A program made the translations under genes and the position numbers. Of a stretch of 64,000 nucleotides of DNA, positions 19,637-28,410 are shown in pieces. Within the stretch, counting starts at the first letter, position 1; every line of letters starts with the position of its first letter. Location of the stretch: positions 62,001-126,000 of the forward strand of contig NZ_JACHJK010000003.1 in the NCBI RefSeq assembly GCF_014203595.1, written 5' to 3'. The notes under the pieces are model-generated. The model did not search any database and was not told the DNA's origin. It saw only the letters and a program-made list of their open reading frames with translations. Source of the DNA: Streptomyces echinatus (lineage in GTDB: Bacteria; Actinomycetota; Actinomycetes; Streptomycetales; Streptomycetaceae).

Positions 19637-20865
19637 GCGCCTCCTCCGTCCGGAGCCGGGCCGCCGACGCAGGTGTACGGCAGCGGCGCGAAGCCGTTGA
19701 AGCCGCGGGTGGCGTAGGCGGCGGCGTACGCGCCGCAGGAGTGGACCCACACCGCGTCGCCGGAGGCGATCGCGCGCGGGACCCGCACCAAGCCGCCCTC
19801 CTGGGCGTACGCGTCGTCGCTGTCGCAGGTCGGTCCGGCCACCACTGCGTCGACGAACTGCCCGCCGGGATGGGTGGGGAACTCGAGGCGGTACTGTAAC
19901 TGATCCATTTCGTACAGGCCGTTGAACTTGCCGCAGCTCAGGTAGAGCCAGTCCTCACGGGTGCCGTCGAGCCGGTGCCGGGAGGTGAGCCGCGTCACGT
20001 GGGCGCGGATCGCGCCATGGTCGGCAACCAGGTGGCGGCCGGGCTCCACCAGGAAGTCCGACGGGGCGGCGTTGACGGCGCGCAGCCGTTCCATGCCCTC
20101 GCGGATCACCACGAACATCTTGTCCAGCGGCGGTACCAGCGGCCGGCCGCGGCGGTCGAGGACGCCGAGGGCGGGCAGTCCGCCGCCGAGGTTGATCCGG
20201 TCCGGGGTGATGCCGCGCCGGCCGAGTCCCTCCAGGACCGCCGCCAACGGGTCGATCGCCGAGACCCAGGCTTCGGCGGTCATCTGCTGGGAGCCGACGT
20301 GCACCGACAGGCCGGAGGGCACCAGCCCGGCGCTCCGGGCGGCGGCGAGCACCCGCAGGGCGTCCTCGGGCGAGCAGCCGAACTTGTGGCTGAGGCCCCA
20401 CAGCGCGCCCTCGCCGGTGGTCGCGAGCCGGCAGAAAACCCTGGAGCCGGGGGCGTGTTCGGCGATCGCGCCGACGTCCTCCGGGCAGTCGGTGGCGTAG
20501 TCGCGCACACCCAGCCGGTAGGCCTCGGCGATGTTGCGGTCGGACTTGACGGTGTTGCCGTAGTGGATCAGTCCGGGGGCCGCCCCGGTGCGCAGCGCCT
20601 GGGCGATCTCCTGCGGGCTCGCCGCGTCGAAGCCGGAGCCGAGCCGGGCAAGGTGGCCGAGCACCTCGTCCACCGGGCAGGCCTTCATCGCGAACCGGAC
20701 GGCGACGCCGGGCAGTTCGGCGCACAGGGCGGCGTACTGACGGCCGATGCCATCCAGGTCGTAGATGACGGTGTCCTCGACGGCAGCGGCGAGCGCGGCG
20801 CGCAGAACGGGGTGGTCGTGCCGGTCGGGGAAGGGCGCGGTGGATGCGTGCACAGCGGCCGGCAT
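19633..20865 (-). CDS. Ornithine/lysine-type decarboxylase, alanine-racemase fold (PLP)
   Basis: About 410 residues. Type III PLP decarboxylase like eukaryotic and actinomycete ornithine decarboxylases and their relatives. Motifs: RFAMKACP with the PLP lysine, SGFDAASPQEI, HYGNTVKSD, the HVGSQ histidine, NLGGGLPA phosphate loop, EPGR, and GPTCDSDD carrying the catalytic Cys and Asp. It converts ornithine (or lysine, or a carboxylated amine) to the amine and CO2. ATG 20865 gives a family-like N-terminus; the frame is open to an earlier ATG at 21003. It is translationally coupled to the GNAT gene and faces the GS-like ligase, making a compact amine-handling set beside the NRPS. Confidence 0.85.
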   Translation of the reverse strand: MPAAVHASTAPFPDRHDHPVLRAALAAAVEDTVIYDLDGIGRQYAALCAELPGVAVRFAMKACPVDEVLGHLARLGSGFDAASPQEIAQALRTGAAPGLIHYGNTVKSDRNIAEAYRLGVRDYATDCPEDVGAIAEHAPGSRVFCRLATTGEGALWGLSHKFGCSPEDALRVLAAARSAGLVPSGLSVHVGSQQMTAEAWVSAIDPLAAVLEGLGRRGITPDRINLGGGLPALGVLDRRGRPLVPPLDKMFVVIREGMERLRAVNAAPSDFLVEPGRHLVADHGAIRAHVTRLTSRHRLDGTREDWLYLSCGKFNGLYEMDQLQYRLEFPTHPGGQFVDAVVAGPTCDSDDAYAQEGGLVRVPRAIASGDAVWVHSCGAYAAAYATRGFNGFAPLPYTCVGGPAPDGGGA

Positions 20866-22284
20866 GGTCGGTGCGCGGTGGCCGGTTCTGCCAGAGTCGG
20901 CCGTCCGGTGTGGTTCGGCGATCTGGCACACGTCGGTGGTCTGAGGCCTCACGTTTGAACTCCCGATCCGACTGGATGAATGACGCCAAGGGCCTGCTGG
21001 CACACATGAGATGAAGCGAGGGAGCCTGAAGGTCGGCTGTGACGCCTGACCTGGACTCCCCCACGCTGCACTCTAAGCACTTCGGGGACCCGCTCCTGCG
21101 CCTGCTGTGCACCTGCACGGCCTGCCCGCCGCCCTCGCGCTGACCGACTCGAATCCGGTGAGCGCGAGACCCCGCTCGGCGTGTTCCATGCCGAACCCCA
21201 CTCGCCGCCCCGCCCCGGGCAGACCCTGATCAGCGACCGGCTGGACTACGGCAGGAGCCCCAGCAAGGTGGAGGACATGTGCCCGAATGAGCCGCGCCAC
21301 ATCTTGTCCTGGCCGTACACGATCGCGGCCATTGAGCCACCGCTCGACATACAGACCACCCGAACGGCGTCGGTGTGAGCCTCCACGACCTTGACGATCA
21401 GGTACCACCGGATGACCTTGGTACGCCTCGCCTCGCGGCCTACCTGGACGAACACGGTTCAGGTGCGGAGAGATCCCGCGGCTGCCGGACGGACGTCGGA
21501 AGCACGAACGAGGCCTGGCGCATGGCCCGTTCAGCGGGCTTGGCCGGCCAGACCGCACCCTGGTCGGCGGTTTCTGGCCGACCAAGGACGTTCATCTCCT
21601 CGGGTGCGTTTGTCCTTGAGTGAGGTCAGCGGGGTCGCCCGTGTCCGGTGTGGTGCCCGTCTCGTTGCGGTAGCTGGTTGATCAGCTGGCGTGAGAGGTC
21701 GGTCGGATGAGCTGTAACGAGGTGCTGCGGCTGCCGCGGGAGCGGGACGCGGCCTGTACCGGCGAAGCGGAGCGGCTTCGGGCCGGCGCTGAGCGGAGCA
21801 TGGTCCTGCCGGCGATGTGCGAGCAGGAGCTGGGCCGCATCTCAACGGCGTGCGAGGTCGTCGGTGAACTGACCTCTGCTTGCGGTACCGGCCCGATACG
21901 CCGTTCCGTTGCACTGTCGACAGGTGGTGGAGGACCTTGGTCTGGGGATGGTGCCCAGCCGGGTCGAAGTGACCTGACACCGGTGGCAGAAGGGCGCCGC
22001 CGGGAGGTGACCGGCGCGGACGGGCGGGTCCGCATGCGAGCGGAGCGTGAGCATGTGCGGCAGCCGGCCACCACCGTCGGACGCGTGGACATCTCCGGGA
22101 TCGCGTACCGCTCGCCGGTGCCGAACCTGCACGTCGCGGACGCCGAGCCGGCGCTTACCGCCGCCTTGTACTCCCGGCCGTTGCAGATCCGTGCGCGGTC
22201 CGCCGCGGACGGCGACGCGCCTTGCGGTGCCTTGGCCCGTAGATGTCTCTGCACGATGTTCCGCCCCGACAGCTGGAAGGTGCC
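20866..22284. other. 1.4-kb region without a convincing gene
   Basis: Only short, mutually overlapping frames with uneven codon use. A minus-strand frame at 21246-21455 contains a plausible protein-like stretch (RWYLIVKVVEAHTDAVRVV) but no recognised family and no ribosome site; it may be a gene remnant. The region separates the biosynthetic cluster from the acyl-CoA dehydrogenase. Confidence 0.4.
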
Positions 22285-23466
22285 ATGAGCGCGCGTCGTC
22301 TGTTACCGGACGAGGAGTCCCTTGATCTGATCAGGCTGGTCCGGAAGCTGGCGGCCGATGAACTCGCGCCGCGGGTGGATGCCGAGGAAGCGAACGAGGC
22401 GTTCCCTCGTGAGGTCTTCCGACTCCTCGGACGCGTCGGCCTGCTCGGTTTGCCGTACTCCGAGACGTACGGCGGCAGCGGTCTGCCCTACGAGGTGTAC
22501 CTACAGGTTGTCGAAGAGATCGCGTCCGTATGGGTTTCGGTCGGTGTAGGTGTCTCCGTGCACATCCTGTCGTGCTTCGGTCTGGCGACGATGGGTACCG
22601 AGGAGCAGAAGCAGGAGTGGCTGCCAGCGATGCTCGGTGGCGAGCTGCTGGGTGCCTACTGCCTCTCGGAGCCGCACGCCGGCTCGGACCCGGCCGCGAT
22701 GCAGACCCGGGCCCGCCTGGACGGCGATCACTATGTCCTGAACGGGGCGAAAGCCTGGACGACCCATGGCGGCCATGCTGACTACTACAAGGTCATGGCC
22801 CGCACCTCGGAAGATCGCACGGGTATCTCGTGCTTCATGATCCCGGCTGACACCGAGGGCCTCACCGCTGATGTGCCCGAACGGAAGATGGGCCTGACCG
22901 GGTCCACGACGGCGACCATGGTGCTCCGGGACGTCCGTGTCCCCGTCGAGCGGCGTATCGGTGCTGAGGGTGACGGCCTGCGTATCGCTCTCGCGAGCCT
23001 GGATTCCGGCCGTCTCGGTATCGCGGCCGTCGCGGTCGGCCTCGCCCAGGGCGCTCTCGACCACGCGATCGCCTATGCGCGCGATCGGGAGACGTTCGGA
23101 TCTCGCATCATCGATCACCAGGGAGTCGCGTTCCTGCTCGCTGACATGGAGGCCGCGGTGTTTTCAGCGCGTGCTGCGACCCTCCATGCAGCCAGATTGA
23201 AGGACGCGGGACTGCCGTTCAGCCGTGAGGCGTCGGTCGCGAAGCTCGTCGCGAGCGACAACGCGATGCGTGTCACCACCGATGCGGTGCAAGTGCTCGG
23301 TGGGGTCGGCTACACGCGCGAGTTCCCGGTCGAGCGGTACATGCGTGAGGCCAAGGTGACTCAGATCTTCGAAGGCACGAACCAGATTCAGCGCATGGTC
23401 ATCGGGCGGTCACTCGCCAAGTCCAACGACGGCGAACTCACCTTGGCCCCCTGGGCTCGACTCTGA
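22285..23466 (+). CDS. Acyl-CoA dehydrogenase (short/medium-chain type)
   Basis: 393 residues. FAD enzyme oxidising acyl-CoA to enoyl-CoA. Motifs: YCLSEPHAGSDPAAM (first signature), GAKAWTTHGGHADYY, AIAYARDRETFGSRI, QVLGGVGYTREFPVERYMREAK (second signature) and IFEGTNQIQRMVIGR with the catalytic glutamate. ATG 22285 is preceded by GGAAGGTGCC; an earlier in-frame start at 22243 is less likely. Codon 7 is TTA (22303-22305), so translation may depend on bldA tRNA. Third positions are less GC-biased than in neighbours (many GGT, CGT, GCT), which hints at a different history. It stands alone; no CoA ligase or carrier protein is adjacent. Confidence 0.93.
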   Translation: MSARRLLPDEESLDLIRLVRKLAADELAPRVDAEEANEAFPREVFRLLGRVGLLGLPYSETYGGSGLPYEVYLQVVEEIASVWVSVGVGVSVHILSCFGLATMGTEEQKQEWLPAMLGGELLGAYCLSEPHAGSDPAAMQTRARLDGDHYVLNGAKAWTTHGGHADYYKVMARTSEDRTGISCFMIPADTEGLTADVPERKMGLTGSTTATMVLRDVRVPVERRIGAEGDGLRIALASLDSGRLGIAAVAVGLAQGALDHAIAYARDRETFGSRIIDHQGVAFLLADMEAAVFSARAATLHAARLKDAGLPFSREASVAKLVASDNAMRVTTDAVQVLGGVGYTREFPVERYMREAKVTQIFEGTNQIQRMVIGRSLAKSNDGELTLAPWARL

Positions 23467-23558
23467 CGTTGATCGGAAAATCGATGTCCACAAGGGCAGG
23501 CGGCAGCATCCGGTCCGGGTGCGGACCGGATGACGGTGAGAAGGGTGGGTCAGGCTGA

Positions 23559-23873
23559 TGCCGCACCCCCTACTACTGGGAGGAGGAGTATCTGCCGTTC
23601 CAGACGCCGCAGGGCCGCCGGATCGAACGCAGCAGGAGCATCACCCATAGCGACCACCTGATCCACTTGGTCAGCACCGGCGAGCTCGTGCACACATTCC
23701 CGAGCCACGTCACCCGACACTGGGCCATGTCGCACATCCGCTGGCTGCCCATCCGAGACATGCCGGCCCTAACCTTTGTCCTGGTATGGCGTACCGAATC
23801 CGACAACGAGCCCATCCGAGCGCTCGCCGAAGTCGTGAAGGACCTCGGGCCACTGCACTTCGACTTCAGATGA
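23559..23873 (+). pseudogene. 3' fragment of a LysR-type regulator gene
   Basis: After an in-frame stop at 23556-23558 the frame gives YYWEEEYLPFQ ... LIHLVSTGELVHTFPSHVTRHWAMSHIRWLPIRDM ... PLHFDFR. This matches the last ~100 residues of the intact LysR protein at 48191-49081. The DNA-binding domain and most of the effector domain are missing. It lies about 100 nt past the acyl-CoA dehydrogenase, so it may mark a deletion endpoint. Confidence 0.75.
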
Positions 23874-24406
23874 TCGCGTGGTTTTCTGCGTCGTCGCCGC
23901 ACCCGGCGCCGCTCGTCGGCGTGGGCTTCGCACAGGCGATGTGCGCCGAAGGAGACGCCGTCTATGGCTGGGAGTGTGGGTGCCACCTGCCGGAAGATGG
24001 ACACGGCCACACGAATCGACCCGACCGGAAGGAAGTTACTCCCACTGACGGTCAAGAACACAGGTCCGACGCAGCCGTGAGCGGTCACACCCACTGACGT
24101 GGGCGAGGCACTCGATCGGGTGCTTGAGGCGCTGGCGCGGGTGAGCGAGGACGAGGAGCAGCGCCCGCCCGGCCGTGGCATCAGTGAGTGAAGCCATCAG
24201 CTGGGGTGCCGTGCGCTGCGGCATGAACAGTGTCGGAGCGGGCTACCCACGAAGGCAGGGTTCGCAATCAAGCCCCCCGTGTGGGTCCTCTGGGCAGCCG
24301 TCCGAAGGACCCACGTCGTGCCGGGCTACGGCCGGATGGATGCTGAAGGAGAATGCTGGGCAGGCGCACAGCATGGCCGCGCCCCTTCACCTTCGTGAAT
24401 GAGTTC
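23874..24406. other. Intergenic region, no gene recognised
   Basis: About 530 nt. Short frames on both strands lack recognisable motifs. The sequence before 24407 (from about 24330) is the likely promoter and leader of the ANTAR gene. Confidence 0.35.
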
Positions 24407-25069
24407 ATGACTTCTCCCGCGCACGACGCAACACCCGCCACGGCAGAAGGCCGTCTGCGGGCCGAGGTCGAGCGGCTGGGCAACGAGAACAGGCTGCTCC
24501 ACCAGGAGCCCACCTCGCATGCCGTCGTCGACCAGGCGATCGGCGTGCTGGCGGCTCCGGGCCAGATCGCACCGCAGGACGGCTTCAGCGTGCTGCGAGA
24601 GGTCTACCAGCACACCAACACCAGACTGACCGCCATCGCCGACCAGATCCTCAAAAACGCCCAGGGCCCGACACTGCCCGAGGTACAGCGGCTACACCTG
24701 CGTGCGGCGCTGGCCCGCCACGTCGGCCCGCGGTCCGGCGGCCCCCGCTCGGAAAGTGGACAGACCTGCTCGCTCAAGTTCCCCAACCCACGTGCGACGG
24801 CTCGCGGACAGGCCTCTTGGAGGTGTCCGACGGTCGCCGCTCCCCCGCCGCAATGGACCGCTCAGCGGCCTGGACACGATTTCGCCACAGTGCTCGCGCA
24901 TGAACTCCACCGCATGATCGAGGCCCTCGTCCGGGGTCCCATGCAAGCGCAACGGCTACGCCACACGAGCGGGAGCAAAAACTCCTGTGAACGGGGACGG
25001 GCTCTGAGAGAATCCCGGACATGCCGAGCCGCACCGCCGAAGAACTCCTTGCCGACGTTCAAGGACTGA
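24407..25069 (+). CDS. ANTAR-domain RNA-binding regulator, C-terminus possibly rearranged
   Basis: The first ~115 residues are an ANTAR protein: coiled AEGRLRAEVERLGNENRLLHQ, then SHAVVDQAIGVLAAPGQIAPQDGFSVLREVYQHTNTRLTAIADQIL. ANTAR domains bind paired hairpins in nascent RNA and prevent termination. There is no N-terminal receiver or GAF domain. It is a close paralog of the protein at 51571-51924, which ends about where this one leaves the family (near 24760). The remaining ~100 codons look non-native and overlap the next gene by 49 nt, so the original stop was probably lost. ATG 24407 is preferred over 24353. Confidence 0.7.
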   Translation: MTSPAHDATPATAEGRLRAEVERLGNENRLLHQEPTSHAVVDQAIGVLAAPGQIAPQDGFSVLREVYQHTNTRLTAIADQILKNAQGPTLPEVQRLHLRAALARHVGPRSGGPRSESGQTCSLKFPNPRATARGQASWRCPTVAAPPPQWTAQRPGHDFATVLAHELHRMIEALVRGPMQAQRLRHTSGSKNSCERGRALRESRTCRAAPPKNSLPTFKD

Positions 25070-25296
25070 CTCTTGAACGCGCGCAACAGATTGCCGATCA
25101 GATCGATGAATGCAGAAGGCTGCTGGCCACGAACGTCGGCATGGACGCCGTCCAGCAACATCTGAAAGACGAAGGCATCAGCATCATCCAAGCGATCCTG
25201 ATCACTACCAGACTGCTTGAGGACCACCCGAACAGACTGGGTGCAGCACGAGAGATCGTGGAGTGCAGCCCAGCCCGAGCCCGCAGCGCCGCTTGA
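25021..25296 (+). CDS. Small hypothetical protein
   Basis: 91 residues, mostly helical (TAEELLADVQGLTLERAQQIADQIDE ... GISIIQAILITTRLL), no cysteines, no signal peptide. Composition and codon use look like a real actinomycete gene. I do not recognise the family. It follows the ANTAR gene on the same strand. Confidence 0.5.
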   Translation: MPSRTAEELLADVQGLTLERAQQIADQIDECRRLLATNVGMDAVQQHLKDEGISIIQAILITTRLLEDHPNRLGAAREIVECSPARARSAA

Positions 25297-25339
25297 GTAC
25301 CCACGCCCCCGCAACTACCTGGGCGTGAGCCGATGGCAC

Positions 25340-25741
25340 CTCTTGACTGGACCTGACCGCGCTGGCCGATGCAGCCGACACCGATCCCCGGCTGCGTGAG
25401 GCCACCAAGCACGCCCGAGGTGGTCAGATCACCCAGTACCTGGCCGGGGTGCCGGCTCTGCTGGACCGCTATCAGGACGCCCCGTCTGCGACCAGGGCGC
25501 TGATCCACGCAGCCATGGACACCCGCCGCCTCGGCGACCGCCATGTCGTGGAGGTGACCCAGCGTCCGGACGGCGGCCCGCTGGCCGTCCTGAACTGGGC
25601 CACCGCTGAGCTCGACCCCGGCGTCACGATGGCAAGACTGCATCTGGGCGCCCCGGAGACGGGAGCCGTCCAGGACCTGGGCCAAGTCGGAGTCGGGGCC
25701 CAGTCCCCGGTCTGGTGGAATCACGACGGTGAATGGCATCT
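25340..25741 (+). pseudogene. Fragment of a large NTPase-type protein cut by an insertion sequence
   Basis: The open frame reads DLTALADAADTDPRLREATKH ... GGQITQYLAGVPALLDRYQ ... ATRALIHAAMDTRRLG. This helical pattern occurs in the middle of large Streptomyces ATP-binding conflict-type proteins. The following ~60 codons may come from another gene. The frame stops being protein-like exactly where the IS end (GGTTCTGTCTC) begins at about 25742. No start is present. The assignment is tentative. Confidence 0.4.
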
Positions 25742-26050
25742 AGGTTCTGTCTCTTTGGTCAGCTTCGAATCCAGATGAGGATGCCCGCGAGGTGGAGTGC
25801 GGCCTGGTAGGCGATTGCGAGCTTGTCAGTTCGTGTGGCCAGGCCGCGCCACTGCTTGAGGCGGTTGATGCACCGCTCGACGGTATTCCGCTGCTTGTAC
25901 GCCTCGCTGTCGAAACTGGGCGGACGGCCACCGAGCCGGCCTCGCCTCAGGCGGTGGCCGACTTGGTCGGACGGCTGCGGGATGACCGCACGGATGCCCC
26001 GGCGCCGCAGGTTACTGCGGATGGCACGTGAGGAATACGCGCGGTCGGCC
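25742..26050 (-). mobile_element. IS5-family transposase 3' fragment with IS end
   Basis: The minus-strand frame (stop at 25759) gives DRAYSSRAIRSNLRRRG, IPQPSDQ, FDSEAYKQRNTVERCINRL and KQWRGLATRTDKLA. This is the C-terminal third of an IS5-group DDE transposase, including the glutamate of the DDE triad (NTVERCINRLK). The outer end GGTTCTGTCTCTTTGGTC at 25742-25759 looks like the terminal inverted repeat. The rest of the element is missing: at about 26050 it is fused to an IS630 fragment. Confidence 0.75.
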
Positions 26051-26470
26051 AAACATCGGGATGGCGGGCGTTGGCGCTCCGCCGGCGCAGGTAGGCGTGC
26101 GGGGCACGGGTCTGCGCGGTGTGGTTGGAGTCGGCGACGGTGAACTGCCCAGCGGTCCGGACCGGCCTCGATAGGATTGGCCCAGGGCGCGTAGGTCGGG
26201 GTGAAGCACAGCCCGTCACGACGCCTGGCCGCCCATCGGCGGATCTCGGAGGCTCTGTGGGCGGACAGGTTGTCCAGGGTGTCCGTGGGTGCGGTGGATG
26301 GTCGCGCAGTGCCGCTCGGGCCGCGGCCTTCTCGGACCAGCACGAACCGGCCACGGGTCGGATTCCACGCGGCCCGAACTCGTCCCGCGAAGGCATGGTC
26401 CGGGAAACGCTCCAGTTCTCCCTCGATACGGTGTGACGACGCCGAGCAGGGTGACGGCGCGCAGCTGATT
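26050..26470 (-). mobile_element. IS630-family transposase fragment, frameshifted
   Basis: The minus strand encodes DTLDNLSAHRASEIRRW and CFTPTYAPWANPIEA, the second Asp and the Glu regions of IS630 transposases. A frame change is then needed to continue as FTVADSNHTAQTRAPHAYL and SANARHPDVW. The N-terminal part and both ends are missing. It belongs to a different IS630 subgroup from the element at 40771-43934. Confidence 0.7.
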
Positions 26471-26731
26471 ATCGGTGGCGACGACGCGCGTGCTGGGGCC
26501 GGCGAGGATGTTGCCGGCTCGCTTGCTGCCGATCCCGACTTCCTTCGGGCCTCCCCACGCTGCGGCTGGCCGGCATCCAGTGCCGTCTGCGGGGTGCCAG
26601 GGCCGGACCTCCATGCGGGCCCAGTCGTAGAACCGCTGGCAGGGGCGCCGTTCTGTTGCGGCTGGTCGGGGAACGCCGCGACGCGGCTGCTTGCCGGCGG
26701 AAGACCACGTTCCAGGACTGGACGCGGCCGG

Positions 26732-28363
26732 TCACGCCCCGGGCGCCCTGCCGCTCGGAGCGGCCGTGCCGTCGGGTGGTGGGGGCGGTCGGTCGGAGAA
26801 GGCACGCAGGGCCAGCTCGATCCTGATTTCCTCGCTGTCCAGGACCGATTGCAGCCGGCGCAGGACGATGTCGTCAATGGTGCGCTGGTCGCGCAGGCGG
26901 ATCAGGGCGCTGCGTTTGACGCCGATCAGGGTGTGGCGCAGTTCGAGCCCGGACCGCACGCCGGGTCCGGCATCGGGCGGTCCTGGGTCCTCGGCGGCGT
27001 ACTGGCGCAGTTCGCTCCGGATGGCGTCGGTGGTCTCCGGCGGCGTATCCAGGCGGTCGGCGTGGTCGGGAAGGGCTTCCAGCGCGGCTGTGACGATCTG
27101 GCGATGGGCGCGGCGTTCCTCGGTGGTCTCGTCGGGGTCGCCGCGCAGTCCGGCCCATCGGATCACCGCGGGCATGGTCGTGCCCTGGACGACCAGGGTG
27201 AGCAGGATGACGGCCACGGCGGTGAAGACCAGCAGGCCGTGTCCTGCGAGCGGCCGGCCCGCGGCCGTGGTGGCGGGGACACTGAGGGCGGCCGCCAGTG
27301 ACACGGCCCCGCGCACCCCGCTCCAGGCGAGGGGGAATCTTTCCCGGGCGCCGGAGCGCAGCGTGCGCTGGACCGGGCGCCGGTCGATGGCACGGAGAAG
27401 GTAGGGCACCGAGTACAGCCACAGCAGACGAACGGCGATCACCACGCCTCCGACCAGCAGTGCGGTGACCACGGCATGTCCCGGGGAGATGGAGCTGATC
27501 CCGCTCACGATGGCGGGTGTCTGGATGCCCACCATTACGAACAGGGCACTGTTGAGGATGAAGGTGCTCACCTCCCAGAAGCCGGTGATCTGCACTCTGG
27601 CGCCCGCGCTGATCACCTTGGGGCCTGCTTGACTGCCGATGAGACCGCAGGTGACCACCGCCACGACGCCGGAGACGCCCATGGTCTGCGCGGGCAAGTA
27701 GGTGGCGAACGGGGTGAGCACGGCCAGTGCGCTCTCCAGCACACGGTCATGCAACCGCCTGCGCAGTGCCACCACCACGGCGGCGCAGGCGGCGCCGATC
27801 GCGACCCCGCCCGCGTAGGCCAGCAGGAAGCGTGCGGCGGTCCCCGGCCAGGTGACGGCCTGTCCGTGAACCGCGACCCCGACGACCACCGCGTAGAGGG
27901 CGAGCGCGGTGCCGTCGTTGATCAGGCTCTCCGCCCGGAGGACGGTCCGGATCCTGCGGGGCAGGAGCCGGGCGACCGCCTGCACGGCGATGGCATCGGT
28001 GGGGGCCACGACGGCGCCCAGAGCGAAGGCGAGCGGCCAGGCGAGGCCCAGCGCGTGCCCCACCCCGGCCACGGCGGCAGCGGTGGCCAGCACCAGGCCG
28101 GTCGAGAGCAGCACGATGCCGCGCAGATTCGTCCGGATCTCGCGGAGCGAGGTGGTCAGCGACTCCCAGTAGAGCAAGGGTGGCAGGAACAGCAGCAGAA
28201 CGACCGGGGACGGCAGGGCCAGCGTGCGGAACTGGGGGGTGAGACCGATCAGGCAGCCACCCGCCACCAGCAGGATCGGCTCGTTCCAGCGCAGGCGGTG
28301 CGCCAGCCAGGCCATGGCCAGCACGGCCACGAGAGTCACCACGATGACTTCCAGGCACCGCAT
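26732..28363 (-). CDS. CPA1-family Na+/H+ antiporter
   Basis: 543 residues with about 12 membrane helices, starting with MRCLEVIVVTLVAVLAMAW. Typical CPA1 features: LLLFLPPLLYWES, GAVVAPTDAIAVQAV (helix with the ion-binding Asp), ESLINDGTALALYAVVVG (ND motif) and WSGVRGAVSLAAAL. It exchanges cytoplasmic Na+ (or K+) for protons. A ~130-residue cytosolic tail follows. ATG 28363 starts the first helix; the frame is open upstream but that part is not membrane-like. The gene is intact although its downstream flank is IS debris. Confidence 0.9.
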   Translation of the reverse strand: MRCLEVIVVTLVAVLAMAWLAHRLRWNEPILLVAGGCLIGLTPQFRTLALPSPVVLLLFLPPLLYWESLTTSLREIRTNLRGIVLLSTGLVLATAAAVAGVGHALGLAWPLAFALGAVVAPTDAIAVQAVARLLPRRIRTVLRAESLINDGTALALYAVVVGVAVHGQAVTWPGTAARFLLAYAGGVAIGAACAAVVVALRRRLHDRVLESALAVLTPFATYLPAQTMGVSGVVAVVTCGLIGSQAGPKVISAGARVQITGFWEVSTFILNSALFVMVGIQTPAIVSGISSISPGHAVVTALLVGGVVIAVRLLWLYSVPYLLRAIDRRPVQRTLRSGARERFPLAWSGVRGAVSLAAALSVPATTAAGRPLAGHGLLVFTAVAVILLTLVVQGTTMPAVIRWAGLRGDPDETTEERRAHRQIVTAALEALPDHADRLDTPPETTDAIRSELRQYAAEDPGPPDAGPGVRSGLELRHTLIGVKRSALIRLRDQRTIDDIVLRRLQSVLDSEEIRIELALRAFSDRPPPPPDGTAAPSGRAPGA

Positions 28364-28410
28364 GGGACGCAGCCTTCCCGATGGGGGCAGCCGCCCCTGC
28401 CCCTGGTGGT

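Noticed and set aside
21246..21455. Minus-strand frame with RWYLIVKVVEAHTDAVRVV
   Set aside because: Partly protein-like but with no ribosome site, no recognised family and uncertain ends; left as a possible remnant rather than a gene.
26201..27301. 366-codon plus-strand frame over IS debris and antiporter 3' end
   Set aside because: It spans two unrelated features and is antisense to both; no protein-like segments.
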